NCBI RefSeq assembly: GCF_018320785.1
Contig: NC_054885.1
Span: 4,476,921 to 4,540,920, forward strand
Direction: 5' to 3'
DNA from: Cheilinus undulatus
Lineage: Eukaryota > Chordata > Actinopteri > Labriformes > Labridae
Length of the DNA: 64,000 nt
Both the position numbers and the translations under genes were made by a program. The notes below the pieces were generated by a model. The model saw only the letters and a program-made list of their open reading frames with translations, had not been told where the DNA came from and did not search any database. Each line of letters begins with the position of its first letter. Position 1 is the stretch's first letter. This document shows positions 1 through 12,242 of the stretch, piece after piece.

Positions 1-8
1 AAAATGAG

Positions 9-360
9 TAGAGATGCACCATATTGGATTCTTGCCGATATTTGATATGCCGATATTTACAGATTCATTTTAGCCGCTATCGATATTTAAGTATGCTTTT
101 CGGACAAAACATTCAGTCCTATTGGACACTTTTAAGATTTAAGGATGACCAAGGAAACACTTCAATCCTTAAAAAACACTTTAAAGTCAAAGAATGAGGA
201 TGAATAAAGAGAGAGACCTCAGCTGACATAGGTCTTTTGGTTCAGACTAAAACAGCTGATATATGCTGAAATACACAGGCAAAATGTTGGATGTAAATAT
301 TTGCAGGAAATTTTATATCTGCTGATATCGATACCAGACCAATAATATTGTCCATCCCTA
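9..360. mobile_element. hAT-like MITE, family TAGRGATGCA
   Basis: Bounded by TAGAGATGCA on the left and its inverted complement (..CATCCCTA) on the right, inside flanking 8-mers AAAATGAG (1-8) and AAAATTAG (361-368) that agree at 7 of 8 bases. An 8-bp target duplication with short inverted ends is the hAT signature. No transposase remnant is visible, so it is non-autonomous. A related, interrupted copy lies at 13357-14164. Confidence 0.7.
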
Positions 361-1380
361 AAAATTAGTTGTATATATATCTTTTAAATAAAGAAAATAG
401 GTCATGATAACAAACACAATGTACAAAGGTGTATAATGGCCACCTTAAAAGCTAAAAAATGTAGAGGATCTGTTTATTTTTTAGTAAATAAAAAGAAAAT
501 TAAAAAATTATAACGTTGGACATTAACAAGAAAACTAACTCTGAAATTCTGAGATTTAAATAATGTACTTTTAACAAAAAAAACTTGAAATTTCCAGGTT
601 CATAAAGTCTTAAATTTTGACATTAGAAACTCAAAAATTGTAAGTTTTCAAAATCATAGATTAAGAATGTTGTCAAAGGAAGGATTTTAAACAAACCTAA
701 ATGAAAACAGTGGTTGGACTTTTGATTTTATAACATAAAAAATTTAAAGTATTGTTTAATTTTCATTTTTTTTGTTTAGGCTATTAAAGTAAAACAATTC
801 TAGTTTTGTTTTTTTTTTCATATATTAACAACTTAAATTTAGTATGTAAACAAACTTGCGCATAACTGTCACCAATATAACGGGTTACAAATTGAGATTT
901 AGAGGGAGTGTGTATTAAGAAATGACCTTATATTTAGTGTCAACTTTTATGGATATACCTTGTGTCAGCAGACAGCATGATGTAGATTAAGGAGTATTTC
1001 CATGTTGATGCGCCAGCGTAGTCCTTACAGTAGAGTTGTTTTGTTGAGTCGTGTCACATGTGATTCAGACAGGAAAAAGTGCGCCATTTAAAAGTTGAAA
1101 TACACGGTAAACAGCCATATTTGAAAGGGAAGCTGGTGATTATTTGAGTAGTTAAGGTCCGCAGGGTCTGTCAGCATTGTTTATGAGCTGCTTTTGCATC
1201 TATGCACCACAATGCATTGTGAAAAGGATTTTTTGTTATAAATAGATAAATAAATAAACAAGTTCAAAGTGAATTATTCCACTAAAAAGCTGCATTATGC
1301 TCAGAGTGCTAAGGTAGTTTGGCTCTAAACGTGTCATTAGTGATAGTTCTAAATTTGTATTTTGTTCTCTGTGTTCCCAG
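361..1380 (+). other. ubn2 intron, no gene seen
   Basis: AT-rich sequence upstream of the first ubn2 exon in the window, ending in a good pyrimidine tract and CCCAG acceptor at 1380. I see no exon, RNA gene or recognisable element in it. Confidence 0.5.
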
Positions 1381-2658
1381 GAGGCTGTGTGGGTTCAGCG
1401 GTCCACACCTTCAGCAGGTGCCACCCCCTCCCCCGCAGCTCAGGTTGCCAAGCGACCGCCCCAGTCGCCGGCTGAGCCCATATGTCTGGATTCCCTCGAC
1501 GACGATCTGACAGCGCCCTCTCTGGACTCAATCTCGCAGGCTTTGGCAATTCTGGGTAACGCAGCCAAGGGACTCGCCCAAGGAGACAGCCCTCCCTCCC
1601 CCGAACGACCCAAAACCGCCCCCACCCCCTCCTCCCTCCATGGCTCGCCGCTCCTGCAGCACCAGAAGAAGAACTCTGTCAGCACTCCCAGCTCCAGCGC
1701 TCCTCACTACATCTCTACCTCTGCATCTCCCTCCACCCCTCAGCCCCGCCCCCCTTCTCTCGCCACCTCTCCTCATCCCTCCGTCAGAGTGGAGGGGATA
1801 GGCGGGGTGAAGGGCGCCGTTCAGGTGCCCAGGCACTCAGTGCTGAACGCTCAGAGAACTTTAAGTGTGGGCGTGGCTAAAGCTAACATGCCTGCCTCAG
1901 CTTCACCTCCTAAACCACGCCCACCACCTACTGCGTCCCCGTTAGTGGCGCCGGGGTCAAAGGTGGGGGTATCCACGCCTCCGTCCGGCCTCCTCAAAGG
2001 CAGCAATAATAAAGCCAACAGTGGTGACGCTCTGATCATCACGCCGCCTCAGTCCCGCCTCCACACGCTCCAGTCTGCCTCACACATCACCTCCAAAACC
2101 TTCCAGACGCCCCACCTACCCCAGACCACGCCCACCAAACTCTCCGTCTCCCTCCCTGGAGTCCAGCCCCAGCCGCAGTCCAACTTCATCACCCCAATGC
2201 ACGCCACCCTCACCAAATCCACCCACAGCAGCATCCCACCCATCGTCAAACTCACCCCACGGACCTCCATCCCCGCCGTCACCACCACCGTCTCCTCATC
2301 CTCGCCCTCTGTCTCCCTGACGCCCCGCTCTCAGGCATCCCCCTCCATACACCAGTACTCGCCCAAAAGCCCAGCAGGGTTCCGCCCGCCGTTCTCAGGA
2401 GCCCAAGGAGGGGCGACCAAGCCGGGGCCAGGCAGCTACACGCCTCCCAGCAGCCAGAAGACCGCCGCCAACAACAGCAGCACCAACACCAGCCTTATAA
2501 ACACCGTCTCCATAAGCAAGCATTCAGGATCCAGTGCCTCCCCCACAGCCGCCTCCCCCAGCTCGGGGCAGCGTCAGAGACAAGGGGGAGGCACACCTCA
2601 GGGGGTCAAGGCGGTTGTCTCCCTCCCAACTTCATCCGTCTCTTCTCAGCTACCACAG
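1381..2658 (+). CDS. ubn2: ubn2 coding exon A (large Ser/Pro-rich exon)
   Basis: The 1278-nt exon runs from a CCCAG acceptor to a CAG|GTTTGT donor, phase 0 at both ends if the reading frame E-A-V-W-V-Q is used. It encodes 426 residues, dominated by Ser, Pro and Thr with Lys/Arg spacing, as in intrinsically disordered ubinuclein C-terminal regions. It is far richer in G+C than the flanking introns. The open frame continues past the donor to 2685, but that is intronic read-through. Confidence 0.85.
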
Positions 2659-5600
2659 GTTTGTGACACAATCAGAAATACTTGACTTTATCTCCAGGGG
2701 AATGTGGTTGTTAGCGGTGCTCTCATACACAGCACATCAGTAGAAATCCAGGATGAAACAGGAATATGAACTGAAGTTATAAGAACAAAAATTACTGAGG
2801 AAAGAAAGCAGTGTGCAGATAGTGCAGGGGGCTGAAGAAATGAAACTGTATGCACTAATAGGGCGGTGTTCAACAGTAGTTTTTGCACATTAAGTTTAAT
2901 AAAAAAAGTTGTTTTTTGCCCGTATTTTCAGTCCACATAGCATACCTCTTTTTGCAAAGTGCAGTACATGCATTTCTCCTGATCTTTGCTGAGATGGTTG
3001 TACACCTTAGTTGGAGTCCACCTGTGTCAGGATTGTAAGTGCAAACCAGTGAATGCAAAGAAATCTATGAGCAGCCTGTTTCAACAGAGCTCAGAAAGTT
3101 TGATTTCAAATAAAACATTTAAAACAAAATTTTCTGTGGCTTGACAAATCATGGGCTGTTTATCTTGCAATGAACACACATTCTGTTTCAGTTTAGACAT
3201 TCTTAAAACAGTATAAAAACTAATAACAGAGCCAAAGGATGATAAAAAGTAAAAGTCTAGACACAAAGAATGCTTTAACTCCGCACTGTGGAAAAGTTTG
3301 AAATCAGGAACTTTAAATCTGGCCTCATTGTTGGCCTCGACACAGAGAGTAGGTGGTCCTTCAGTGTGGCCAGGGACTCGCATACTGTGCTTGAACTGCC
3401 AAACAAATGTCCACAAATGTGTCCCAAACCTCCTCCAAACGGGGGCTGATTACTGGATTTCATTGTTTCTCTCAATGTGTTTGTACCTGCAATTAAGGCC
3501 GGTCACTCCTGATCTTTTCATGCTGTTTCACTCTCCTTTATCGTTTGATTGATTCTCTAAACAGAGGACTTTTTTCTACGCTATCAAGAGACTAATTTGA
3601 CCCACATGGCTTCCTTAATGGCTCATGTATACAGTATGATATAGGCAGCTGATTTTACATTTCTTTATGAGAACTTTGACTTTTTCTCCTTCTTACTCGA
3701 GGCCTGGGAGCCAAATCCGGTCCGTGGTACTGTTAGGCCTGGCCCTCAAGATCATATATTTTATTGCGGTCTGCAGATTTCCTCCAGTTTAAAAGTTTAA
3801 CCTTGTTAGTTTGAAATGTCCTTAAGTCATCAAAATTTGGAAAAATAAAGGGAAAATAATGAGTCAAAAAGTCAAGACTGTGGGAAAATAAACTAATTTT
3901 TGCTTTAGTTTAATATTCTCAATTTTGCATCTCACAATTTTAACTTAAACTTGTGATTTTGGCTTTTAATTTTGTATTTAGACTTTTCAATTCATAATTT
4001 TGACCTTTTAGAATGCCATTTTTATTTTGACATTTTAAATTCATGATTTTGAATTTTATCTCACTTTTTGACCCTTTCAACTCTGAACATTTTCTTGAGA
4101 CTTTAACCTTTAAAACTCTGACCTTTAAAACTCAGTTAAAATTCTGAAACTCATGAGTAGGACTTAAATCTCTTATATTTACCTTTTTAACTCAAAGTTT
4201 TAAATTTTATTTTATATTTTGACCTTTTGAACATATTGTTTTTTATTTTATTTCTTATTTTTACCTTTAAAAATCCTAAATTTTGATTTTATTTCAAATT
4301 TTTACCTTTTAAACTTATGATTTAGAATTTTTTCTCACTTTTTGACCTTTTCAAATCCTAACTTAGACTTAAACCTTTAAAACTTAGACCTTTAAAACTC
4401 ACAATTAAAAAATTAAGACCCATAATTTTGACTCATATCTCTCATTTTTACTTTTTTTAAGTTATGATTTCAAATATTGTCTCATATTTTTACTTTTTAA
4501 ACGTTATTTTGGCTTTTAACTCTTATTTTTGCTTTTAAAACTCATGATTTTGACTTTATCTCATTTGTTGACATTTTAAAGTAATAATTTTATATTTTAT
4601 CTTATATTTTGAACTTTAAAACTCATGATTTTAAATTTTATCTCATGTTTTGACCTTTAAAAAATATTATTTTGGCTTTTATCTCTTATTTTTACTTTTT
4701 AAACTCATGATTTTGAATTTTATCTCTTATTTTAGCCTTTTAAGGTCACGATTTTAAATTTAATCTCTTATTTTTTACCTTTTAAACTCATGATTTTGAA
4801 TTTTATCTCACATTTTTTCATTTTATACTCAGAATTTCAGATTGTATCTCAAACTTGGACCTTTTCAACCTATGATTTCAAATATCAGCTTATATTTTGA
4901 CTTTTAAAATGCCTGATTCTGAATTTAATCCCATTTAATTTTGACCTTTTAAACTCGTGATTTTAAATTTCTATTTCATTTATTTGCATTTATAACTTTA
5001 TTTTGACTTTTAATATTGTGTTTTGACCTGCTTAACTAATAAGTTTGACTTTGTATCTCAGATTTTGAGCCTTTAAATTTATAATTCTGACATTTTTAAA
5101 TCTCAAAATCATCTATAATCAGTGTTTCTTTTTCCATATTTCATTACTAGTGAAAATGAGGTTGGCAGTTTATGGTTAAATGTCGACCCTGTTACGCTCT
5201 CTGGTTGGACCTAAATTCAGAATCCGGCCCCTGTTGGGACTGGGTTTGACACCCCTGCTCTTAGTGGAGCTTTTACTCCGGGGCTTTGCTTGGACTGTGT
5301 TGTTACTGAAGTGTGAAAAGGAAAAAAAGTTTTATTTTGAAAGTTTGGTGATGCACTAAGGAGCTTTTTTCTATTCTGTGAGTGAAACATCTGAAGTTTT
5401 CCCTCTCTTAAACGTATTAAACTTTTCCTCCTAGGTCTCCACTGCAGGTACCGGCAACCTCCTGGGCTCCTCCTCTCTTCCTCTGGGTTTCGGGATGCTG
5501 GGAGGCCTGGTGCCCGTGTCCCTGCCCTTCCAGTTCCCCTCGCTGCTAAACCTGCCGTCGCTGGGTACGGCAGGCTCGAGTACGGCAGGCAGCGGCTCTG

Positions 5601-8600
5601 CAGCAAGTAGCAATGCATCGTTCTCTACCCTGACCCAGAGTGAGTGATGCACACAGCAGAAACACACAGAGGCACTGTACACATCAGCCCAAGTCATCCT
5701 AGTTCTGATGCTCACTTTAAACTTCAGCAGCTTGTCTTGACCATGTCTACATGCCTACAGGTCTTGGTTGCTGTCATGTGATTGGCTGATTAGATGTTAG
5801 TTAGTTAAAGAGGTAGACAGTGAGTGCACATTAAAAGAATCCTAGGTTTTTTAAGGATTATTTCATGGCCTTAAATGAAATATTTGCACACATGAGGCGG
5901 GTGCTGTGCCCTGCCATGTCTCGTCTCGATGTTCTTGTATAGGGTTTTTGTTCTGTGTTCTATGTTAGAGCATCATTGTTTTATCACCATATTGTGTGTC
6001 AAATGTAAGCCTGTGATTTTTCTCCTGTTTGACATTATTCCATTTTGTTTGCTCCATTTCCCCCCAAATTTCCTCCTTTGTCTCCCTCTGATCCATCTGT
6101 CCGTTTCCTCTCTTCTCTTCGGCCCTGTCCTCCACCTCTGTGCCACCTTTTTTTTCTTCCCCTCCTTTCTTTTTTGGGTTGTTATCTGCCCCCCTTCCCC
6201 CCGTCTCCCTCCTGGTCTCCTGTCCTGTCTCCTCAGATCTGTATAAGAGTCTCCAGTCAGGGTCTCAGGTTGCTCTGCCTCCTCACTTGCAGCTCGCTTT
6301 CTCAGGTAAAATCTGACGCTCCCTCCACCTTCAACGGCCCCATCCCAATCTCCACCCTAAACCCTCACAGACTTCTGTGCCGTCAGGCCTGCAGGGCATG
6401 AATCTGCAAGTCTGTTAGGGCTTATAAAAATGAGAAATAGGCCACACTGTCATTATCACTATCACAGGTTGCCTGGAAACAGGATGCAAAAGGCTGGCCT
6501 CATGTACAGAGGATATAAAAATTCAACACAGCACTGATAAAATGCCACATGAGAAAAAATATGCGTAATTGCAGAACTTGTTCCACCTTTAATATAGCCT
6601 ATAACATCAACAAATCAAGTGAAGAACAAAACCAAATCCTTTTGGAAGACTTGATACAGAATGATAAAAACCTGGCTGCATAAATATGCACACCCCTGGA
6701 CTAAAACTCTGTGGGGCGCCCTCTAATTTCACTGAAATCTGTCTCAACTTTTGCAAAATTTCCAAGCTCATTCTTGCAAAAGCAATCAGACTCTTTCAGA
6801 TTCCTGCAGCGTTTCCTGTGCACACTCTCTTCAGGTCAGTCCACAGTAGAGCTAAATAATAAATCCAAATTTTATTGGAATTGCATTGAATTTACTCAAA
6901 TGCAATGTCTCTTTGAAGTGAAATCCATGTCTAACGTCCATTTTTAGATCCAGTCTAATTTGAATATTTTGCAGCAGAGGTATCCTGGTGCACATTTTAT
7001 ACACAGATGTAAGAATAAATTATCTTTGCTTGTGCCGAACTTTCCAAAAATCATACTCTTCAATCTGTGTGCACCCTTCAGCAATCATGTAATATGTTTT
7101 AAATTAAAAACAGAATAATGATGCCACTCTTTAAGTCTAAAATCATCAAAATAGCTAGTCAGAATAATTGTAATTCAGTATTTTTACTGCACAGATTTTC
7201 TGCAGGCTTCAGGTATGGCACCGTCTGGGCCACATTACAACTTCTATCTTCTGGTGAAGCCAACTTTTGTAGTTGTGGATGAAGGCTTTGGGTCATTGTC
7301 ACACTGAAAGGTGAAAATTCTGATCTTTGCATGCAATTTTTTTTTCCCATCAGTAATCAGATAAAAAGTGAGCAATCAGACCTTGCACACTGATTCTTTT
7401 ATTTTTCTATTTACTGCAAAAATTGTCGTAAAAGGCAAGCAGTCACATACTGGAAGGGAAAAAGCAGTGATGATTTTGTGGCTCTTTCATGCCTTGAAAA
7501 ATAAAATAAAAGGCTGGGTCCATCCTGATAGAGACCTTCATATGCAGTATTTCAACCATCTCATGCATCACAGCATTGTGCCAAATAAGAAGAATAGAGT
7601 ACAACTTTTATTTCAGTCTTGGCCTTTATTGATTATGTTTGATGGGTGGTATCAACAGAATACATGGCTATGTTGACTGAGGTTTGAGTGCAAGAAAGGA
7701 GCTATAGCCACTGCTCTAAAATGTCAGTCACCAGTTTAAATGACTTAGATGGGAGAAAATGCAATGTAATAAATATGCAATACCATCAGTCCTGAAGACG
7801 TGTGACATAAAAACAGCTCTGTGATCCACCAAAAATAACACCATACTCGCATAGAAGCATGGCAAATCTACAAAACAACAGCTTCACCAGAAGTAGATAA
7901 AGGTTTTGGACCGGCCTGGCTCAACAGGAGTCTCGCCATCCATGCTTCACTTTACACTGAGAAAGTCCAAGATGAACTGAATGTCTGCAGTCATATTTTA
8001 GTCTTTAAAACACAACTATAGTTCAGAGAGAATGTTCTCAGTCTAGACTCCCATCTGCTTCTCTTTCTAGACCCTTGTTGCTGCAACCTATATTAATTAC
8101 TTTTGTATTTACCAAGCAGCTAATTTTAAAAATGTAAATTTTAGGGTGTCAAAGATCTGTAATTGTTTATCATTTATCTCTCTATCTCTCAAGACATTTT
8201 AAATACCTTAAAGGTAAGAGGTACCTAGCAGTAGTAGTTGCATTAACCTCCATTGATTTCAGTGAGCATTGCTGGTTGTACCGGCCGAGAAGTTAGGCTA
8301 CACAGCTAACAGATGGGTACAGTTTCCCTGCAGAATTTAGTGACTTTTTGGTAAAAAATGGGCCCCAAAACAATTTTGACTCAAACGTACACAGTATCAA
8401 AAACTTAAGAAGCATTTTATTTTATTCCCAGACACTATTTTGCAATGCAAGAGCACATAAACAGTAGCCAAAGCCTTCTGGGTATGAAATAAAATGCTTA
8501 AAAATTTTTTGATAGTATGCACATTTGAGCTAACATTGTTTTGTGGCTCATTTTTACAAAAACTCACTAAAATCTGCAGAGAAGCTGTCCCCATCTGTCA

Positions 8601-10975
8601 CGCTGTATAGCCTAGTTTCTTGGCCGATACAACCAGCAATGCTCACTGATTTTACTGAAGGCTAACGCTGCTTCTACCTCTATGCAAAAATACTGAAATA
8701 CCCCTTTAAAAGTCCTTGCTTCTTCTAGCTGTGTTTCACCTTAGAAGCTCTATTAGAGCATTTCCACAGCTGGCGCTCCAGACCGGCAGCGGCGCGTGCC
8801 TGGACCGACACTTTGCTCCACTTCATTCGATATACGCTGCAGGTCTATTTTCAGCTCCAAACTGCATCAATACCCGTCAATCAGAAAGATCCAGAAGAGG
8901 AAGTCGCATAGAATTTAACATAAAAGCACAGATCCTTTAAGCACACATTAACCTTTTAACTTCCTAATGCACTCACCCAGTGGCAGAAGCAATAAGATCA
9001 TGGATTTATACCAGAAAGGATGATAAATTAACCCCAAAATGTAAAATAGTCCGCTGTAGATGTACTATTCCTGCGTGAACTTGCAGTTCGCCCGTGATCT
9101 CTTCCTGCTGATCAGGGCTGCACTGTTCACCTTCGGTTGGACCAAACCCGCGGCTCTTCGGTGCGCGGCGCAGTCATCCTATGTGGAAACTGCTGGTTAG
9201 GGGTCAAGATGTTTCAGGAACAACTTCTGCCAAAGTTGTTCAAAATTTAAGGAGATTCCTATAAAATGTCTTTATTCTAAAAAAGAAAAAAAAAAAAAAA
9301 AAAAAGTCTTTGAAGAATTTGTCTCAAGAATGTGAATCCTTCTAGTAACCTGTGGTTTGACCTGAATAGGGCTGTGGACAGGAAACGACCTCGTAATCAG
9401 GCAGATTTGGAGCACTTTTTCAAGGCTGACTGGGCAAATTCTGCCAAGCTGAGATGGGTTAGACTGATGTACTCCAACCCAAAAGACTTAATGTTGTAAT
9501 GAAATCAAAAAGAACTTTAAAAAGTTTTGGTTGAGTGGTGTGCGTATTAATGCAGCCTGGTTTTAACTCATGTTTTTTAGTGTTTTTTTAGGTTAATTGT
9601 ATGTTATAGACTACATGAAAAAGTTCTGTAATGATGCATATTTTATTATGTAGAATGGCCCTTGTGTGCTGCCATAGTTATAGATAGTTTAGACATGAAA
9701 AGAAGGGCATTTCTGTTTGGTAGATTATTTCTTTGTTGTAACAGTGTTTTTTTTTTGTAGTTGATGTAGAGACTGTTTATTCCCCTTTTAAATGGAGCCA
9801 CATTTTTAAGGATCATGCGTTTGTAGGATGAGCAGCAGAGCTGAGTATGTGGGTTCCAAGCAGCTTATTCTACTATTGACTCTTGTTTGGTGGATTGGAT
9901 AAATGAAGTCTGAAGAAACAAGTCATATTGGCAGTTTAACAGACAGGAGGCTCAGTAGTGTGTGGAAGAACTCTGCTTCTGTTTGGACACAGGAACAAGA
10001 CTTAAAAATGTCTCAGCATGTAGGAACCAATGCAAAGAAGAGTTTATTTAGCATTTGAGAGAATACAGGAGTAAACCCGAATGGTTTGAGAGAGCTGCTT
10101 TTCTACTCTTGAATTCTCATTTTGATATCTCTCTGCATTGAGATTGACTCCGATGATGACCAGGATGCAGCCCCACACCATCACACTGCCTCCACCTAAA
10201 GATGTTACTCTATTGGTGCAGCAATCAGCATAGTGCTGTCTGCAGAATCTGGACTCATCGCTGAGCGTAACGTGCCTCTGTATGTTCAGATACCAGTGCA
10301 ACAGGGCTGGTGGTGAAGGGCAGTCAAAAATAAGCTGGTTTGCATTGATTTGGTAGAGAAGATGTAGAAACTGAATGGGACATAATCAGCTCTGCAAGTG
10401 CATGCTTCTTACAAATGTGGCACCATTTAAAAGGAAACAAACACTGCTTTACTTACTTTTTGCTAAGTTTAGATCTTCTGGCAAGAATCTATTAAGTCGG
10501 CTTATTATGTTGGGATTTTGCCAATGAAAATTGATGTAGAATTTTTCAAAGCAGGTCCTAGGGGACTTAGCTTTTCTTAGATATGAATAAAAAGGAAAAG
10601 GTTGGGAACCTCTGGTCTAGATGATCCTCGCCATGTTTGCAGGGAACTCACAGGAAAGCCTGCTGACTCATGACGTGAGTTTGCCGTTAATTGAGCCTTA
10701 AAGTCTGTGAGCGTGGAGAATGGGATCCAGCCAAACGCCTGCTCCATCGACTCCCCCGTCCCTCCTCGTCCTCCCCCGTGCCTCCCTGTTTTTAGATGTT
10801 TGGTGTTTTCCGTCTGTCTGGTCCTGTTTCTGTATTTTGCTCGTGTTTGTTCCTGCATGCGTTCTGTGCATCTTTATTGGGCTTGTTTCGTGTATAAACC
10901 CCTAAAGCTCTCTTTGTTTTCCATTTAGATGTCACTCAAAGCCAAGGAGGAGACGCTAAGAGGAAGACGCTATGA
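1381..10975 (+). CDS. ubn2: Ubinuclein, ubn2-like, C-terminal four coding exons (5' end outside window)
   Basis: Spliced coding parts 1381-2658, 5435-5639, 6237-6305 and 10929-10975 join in frame to 532 codons plus TGA. Ubinucleins are subunits of the nuclear HIRA complex, which deposits histone H3.3 independently of replication. The histone/HIRA-binding N-terminal HRD domain must lie upstream of the window. What is visible is a conserved acidic patch (PICLDSLDDDLTAPSLDS), a roughly 350-residue Ser/Pro/Thr-rich disordered stretch, a hydrophobic block (LVPVSLPFQFPSLLNL) and a tail with LTQNLYKSLQSGSQ and PPHLQLAF. That tail fits my memory of the UBN2 C terminus better than UBN1. Splice phases 0, 1 and 1 match at every junction. 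It is convergent with trir. Family confidence is high; UBN2 over UBN1 is moderate. Confidence 0.85.
2659..3689 (+). other. ubn2 intron, first part
   Basis: Intron sequence after the large exon. Short ORFs here look random. I recognise no gene or clearly bounded element before the repeat that begins near 3690. Confidence 0.4.
3690..5262. repeat. Interspersed repeat carrying a 1.2-kb AT-rich degenerate tandem array
   Basis: The right edge reads ..GGGTTTGACACCCCTG, typical of a fish hAT-like family. The left edge near 3690 is unclear. From about 3900 to 5110 the interior is a degenerate array of roughly 35-42-bp units built on CTCATGATTTTGAATTTTA, ATCTCATATTTT and GACCTTTTAA. A truncated relative of the left part lies at 37530-37960. 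Confidence 0.6.
5435..5639 (+). CDS. ubn2: ubn2 coding exon B
   Basis: The 205-nt exon lies between TCCTAG and A|GTGAGT. It encodes the hydrophobic block GFGMLGGLVPVSLPFQFPSL and a Gly/Ser/Ala-rich stretch ending STLTQ, leaving one base for the next codon. The hydrophobic patch is the most conserved part of the distal ubinuclein C terminus. Confidence 0.88.
6237..6305 (+). CDS. ubn2: ubn2 coding exon C
   Basis: The 69-nt exon follows a long pyrimidine tract and CCTCAG and ends at G|GTAAAA. It gives N-L-Y-K-S-L-Q-S-G-S-Q-V-A-L-P-P-H-L-Q-L-A-F-S, matching the remembered UBN2 tail LTQNLLKxLQPGAQ..LPAHLQQAF. Two bases complete the split codon from exon B and one base passes on. Confidence 0.88.
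6668..9564. mobile_element. 2.9-kb composite bounded by inverted repeats, Tc1-like ends
   Basis: About 30 bp at 6668-6698 (AACCTGGCTGCATAAATATG and following) reappear inverted at 9534-9564 with about four mismatches. The core GCATAAATATGCACACC resembles ends of fish Tc1-like non-autonomous elements. The interior holds the foldback element at 8200-8710, a GC-richer unassigned stretch at 8740-9180 and a poly-A run at 9283-9305, so it has been invaded. No intact transposase frame is visible. Confidence 0.5.
8200..8710. mobile_element. Foldback (long inverted repeat) element
   Basis: The left arm, about 8210-8425, and right arm, about 8488-8705, are inverted copies of each other with roughly three-quarters identity by eye (for example GTGAGCATTGCTGGTTGTA pairs with TACAACCAGCAATGCTCAC). 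They are separated by a 60-bp loop containing TTTTGCAATGCAAGAGC. A one-arm relative with the same loop lies at 53035-53330. Confidence 0.65.
10044..10301 (-). pseudogene. Tc1-like transposase fragment
   Basis: The minus-strand open frame reads WYLNIQRHVTLSDESRFCRQ and then SLGGGSVMVWGCI with GVNLNAERYQNE. These are the SDESRF and GGGSVMVWG blocks and the following NLNAxRY motif of the Tc1 transposase DDE domain. Only the central catalytic region remains; the N-terminal DNA-binding and C-terminal parts are absent. It lies in the last ubn2 intron and is not expected to be functional. Confidence 0.85.
10929..10975 (+). CDS. ubn2: ubn2 terminal coding exon
   Basis: After a CCATTTAG acceptor, 47 coding nucleotides encode D-V-T-Q-S-Q-G-G-D-A-K-R-K-T-L and a TGA. 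The QSxGD..K tail parallels the remembered vertebrate UBN2 C terminus (QSKGDTKLPRK). The 3' UTR follows, perhaps to about 11490. Confidence 0.85.
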
Positions 10976-11464
10976 TAAAGCCAGATCTCAACGCCACATG
11001 GATGCTCAATAGTTTGGACAAATCACGACGGAGTTTGACTTTTGCAGACTCCTCCCAGGGCTCTGAGACGAGCACACTCACTATCATGAAAACCGACGTT
11101 AAATCTTTTTAAACAATTTGATAAATTAGAATGAAATGACAAATGCCAGTTTGTCGATGTTTACAAAGATAGACCTATATCACTGTGGACAGGGAGAAGA
11201 GTGAATGGTTTTTAGGTGTGAATGCGTGCAAATATGGAGGTGTTTGGTTAGTGGGAGCGGACGTGTGCCTTTGTGTGTCTCCCTCTCTGATGCATGGTCA
11301 GTGTGTCTATTTGGTGCTGTTTTTATCCTGATGTAATTATCACCTGTAAGAAATGTAAACTGCAAATTGAATTTGAGCTTTTTTCAATGAGAGCTATACA
11401 CTTTTTCATTGTACTTGAATTCTTGGATGAATTCGTGACTGTATAGAACTCGATCCTACTTTTA

Positions 11465-11470
11465 ATTAAA
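11465..11470 (+). promoter_or_regulatory. ubn2: Candidate ubn2 polyadenylation signal (ATTAAA)
   Basis: ATTAAA variant about 490 nt after the ubn2 stop, in AT-rich sequence. No canonical AATAAA is seen closer. This is an inference only. Confidence 0.35.
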
Positions 11471-12236
11471 ATCTTTTCCCTCACAATGAAGTTTTTAATT
11501 CAAGGTGGAAATACTTTAATGAGGTTTTACATAAAAAAAGCAGATGACAGAGATGCTTTCAGTAGTAAAAATCAGGCTTCCTTTGGACATACAGCCACAG
11601 ATGCTTAAATCCAGGGTACCAAATCTGATCGGTAGTTTCATGAGCAACTAAAGATTTGAGAGCAAGCAGGCATTTGGAGCAAAAACAGAAAATCTTGGCA
11701 CAACGAGGCAGTTTTGACATGAAGGCAGATTTTAATGGAAATTTGGAGAAAATCTGAACCCAGAATCCGGAAATCGTGCTTTCAAAATGTTGAAATACGC
11801 TCTCTTGAGTTTTGCAACAATAATGACTCCATATCAGGATGCCTCCTGTTTGGAGGAGACCCTAGGGTAGACCCAGATCTTGTAAAGATTATACGTCTCT
11901 TTTGAGCTGGGAGCACCACAGGGAGGGCTAAAAACACGCTGGGGGGAGGGACGTCTGGGTCAGCTTCATTAACCTGCTTTCACCGAGACCCAGTTACAAC
12001 AAGAAACTGGATAGATGGGATTTAACCTGGAATTTCACCTAACAGCACACTTATAAAGTTTCCCAAGAGGCCTAGGGGACTGGAAGTCTGAACACAACAG
12101 GAAATAAACTGCAGGTGGGGATGGTGGCGTTGAAATCCTGCGGCCGGTTCTGTCCTCTCTTACATCTACATCTGGCATTAATATAAAATTGTGATTGTGG
12201 CATTGAGCGCTGCTGTCCCGCCTGCCATCTTGAGTT

Positions 12237-12242
12237 TTTATT
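12237..12242 (-). promoter_or_regulatory. trir: Candidate trir polyadenylation signal (AATAAA)
   Basis: The first canonical minus-strand AATAAA downstream of the trir stop, giving a 3' UTR of about 0.4 kb. Confidence 0.45.

Noticed and set aside
1440..2288. Minus-strand frames of 81, 102, 63 and 79 codons opposite the large ubn2 exon
   Set aside because: Shadows of GC-rich coding sequence; composition is Gly/Arg-rich as expected from antisense of Ser/Pro codons.
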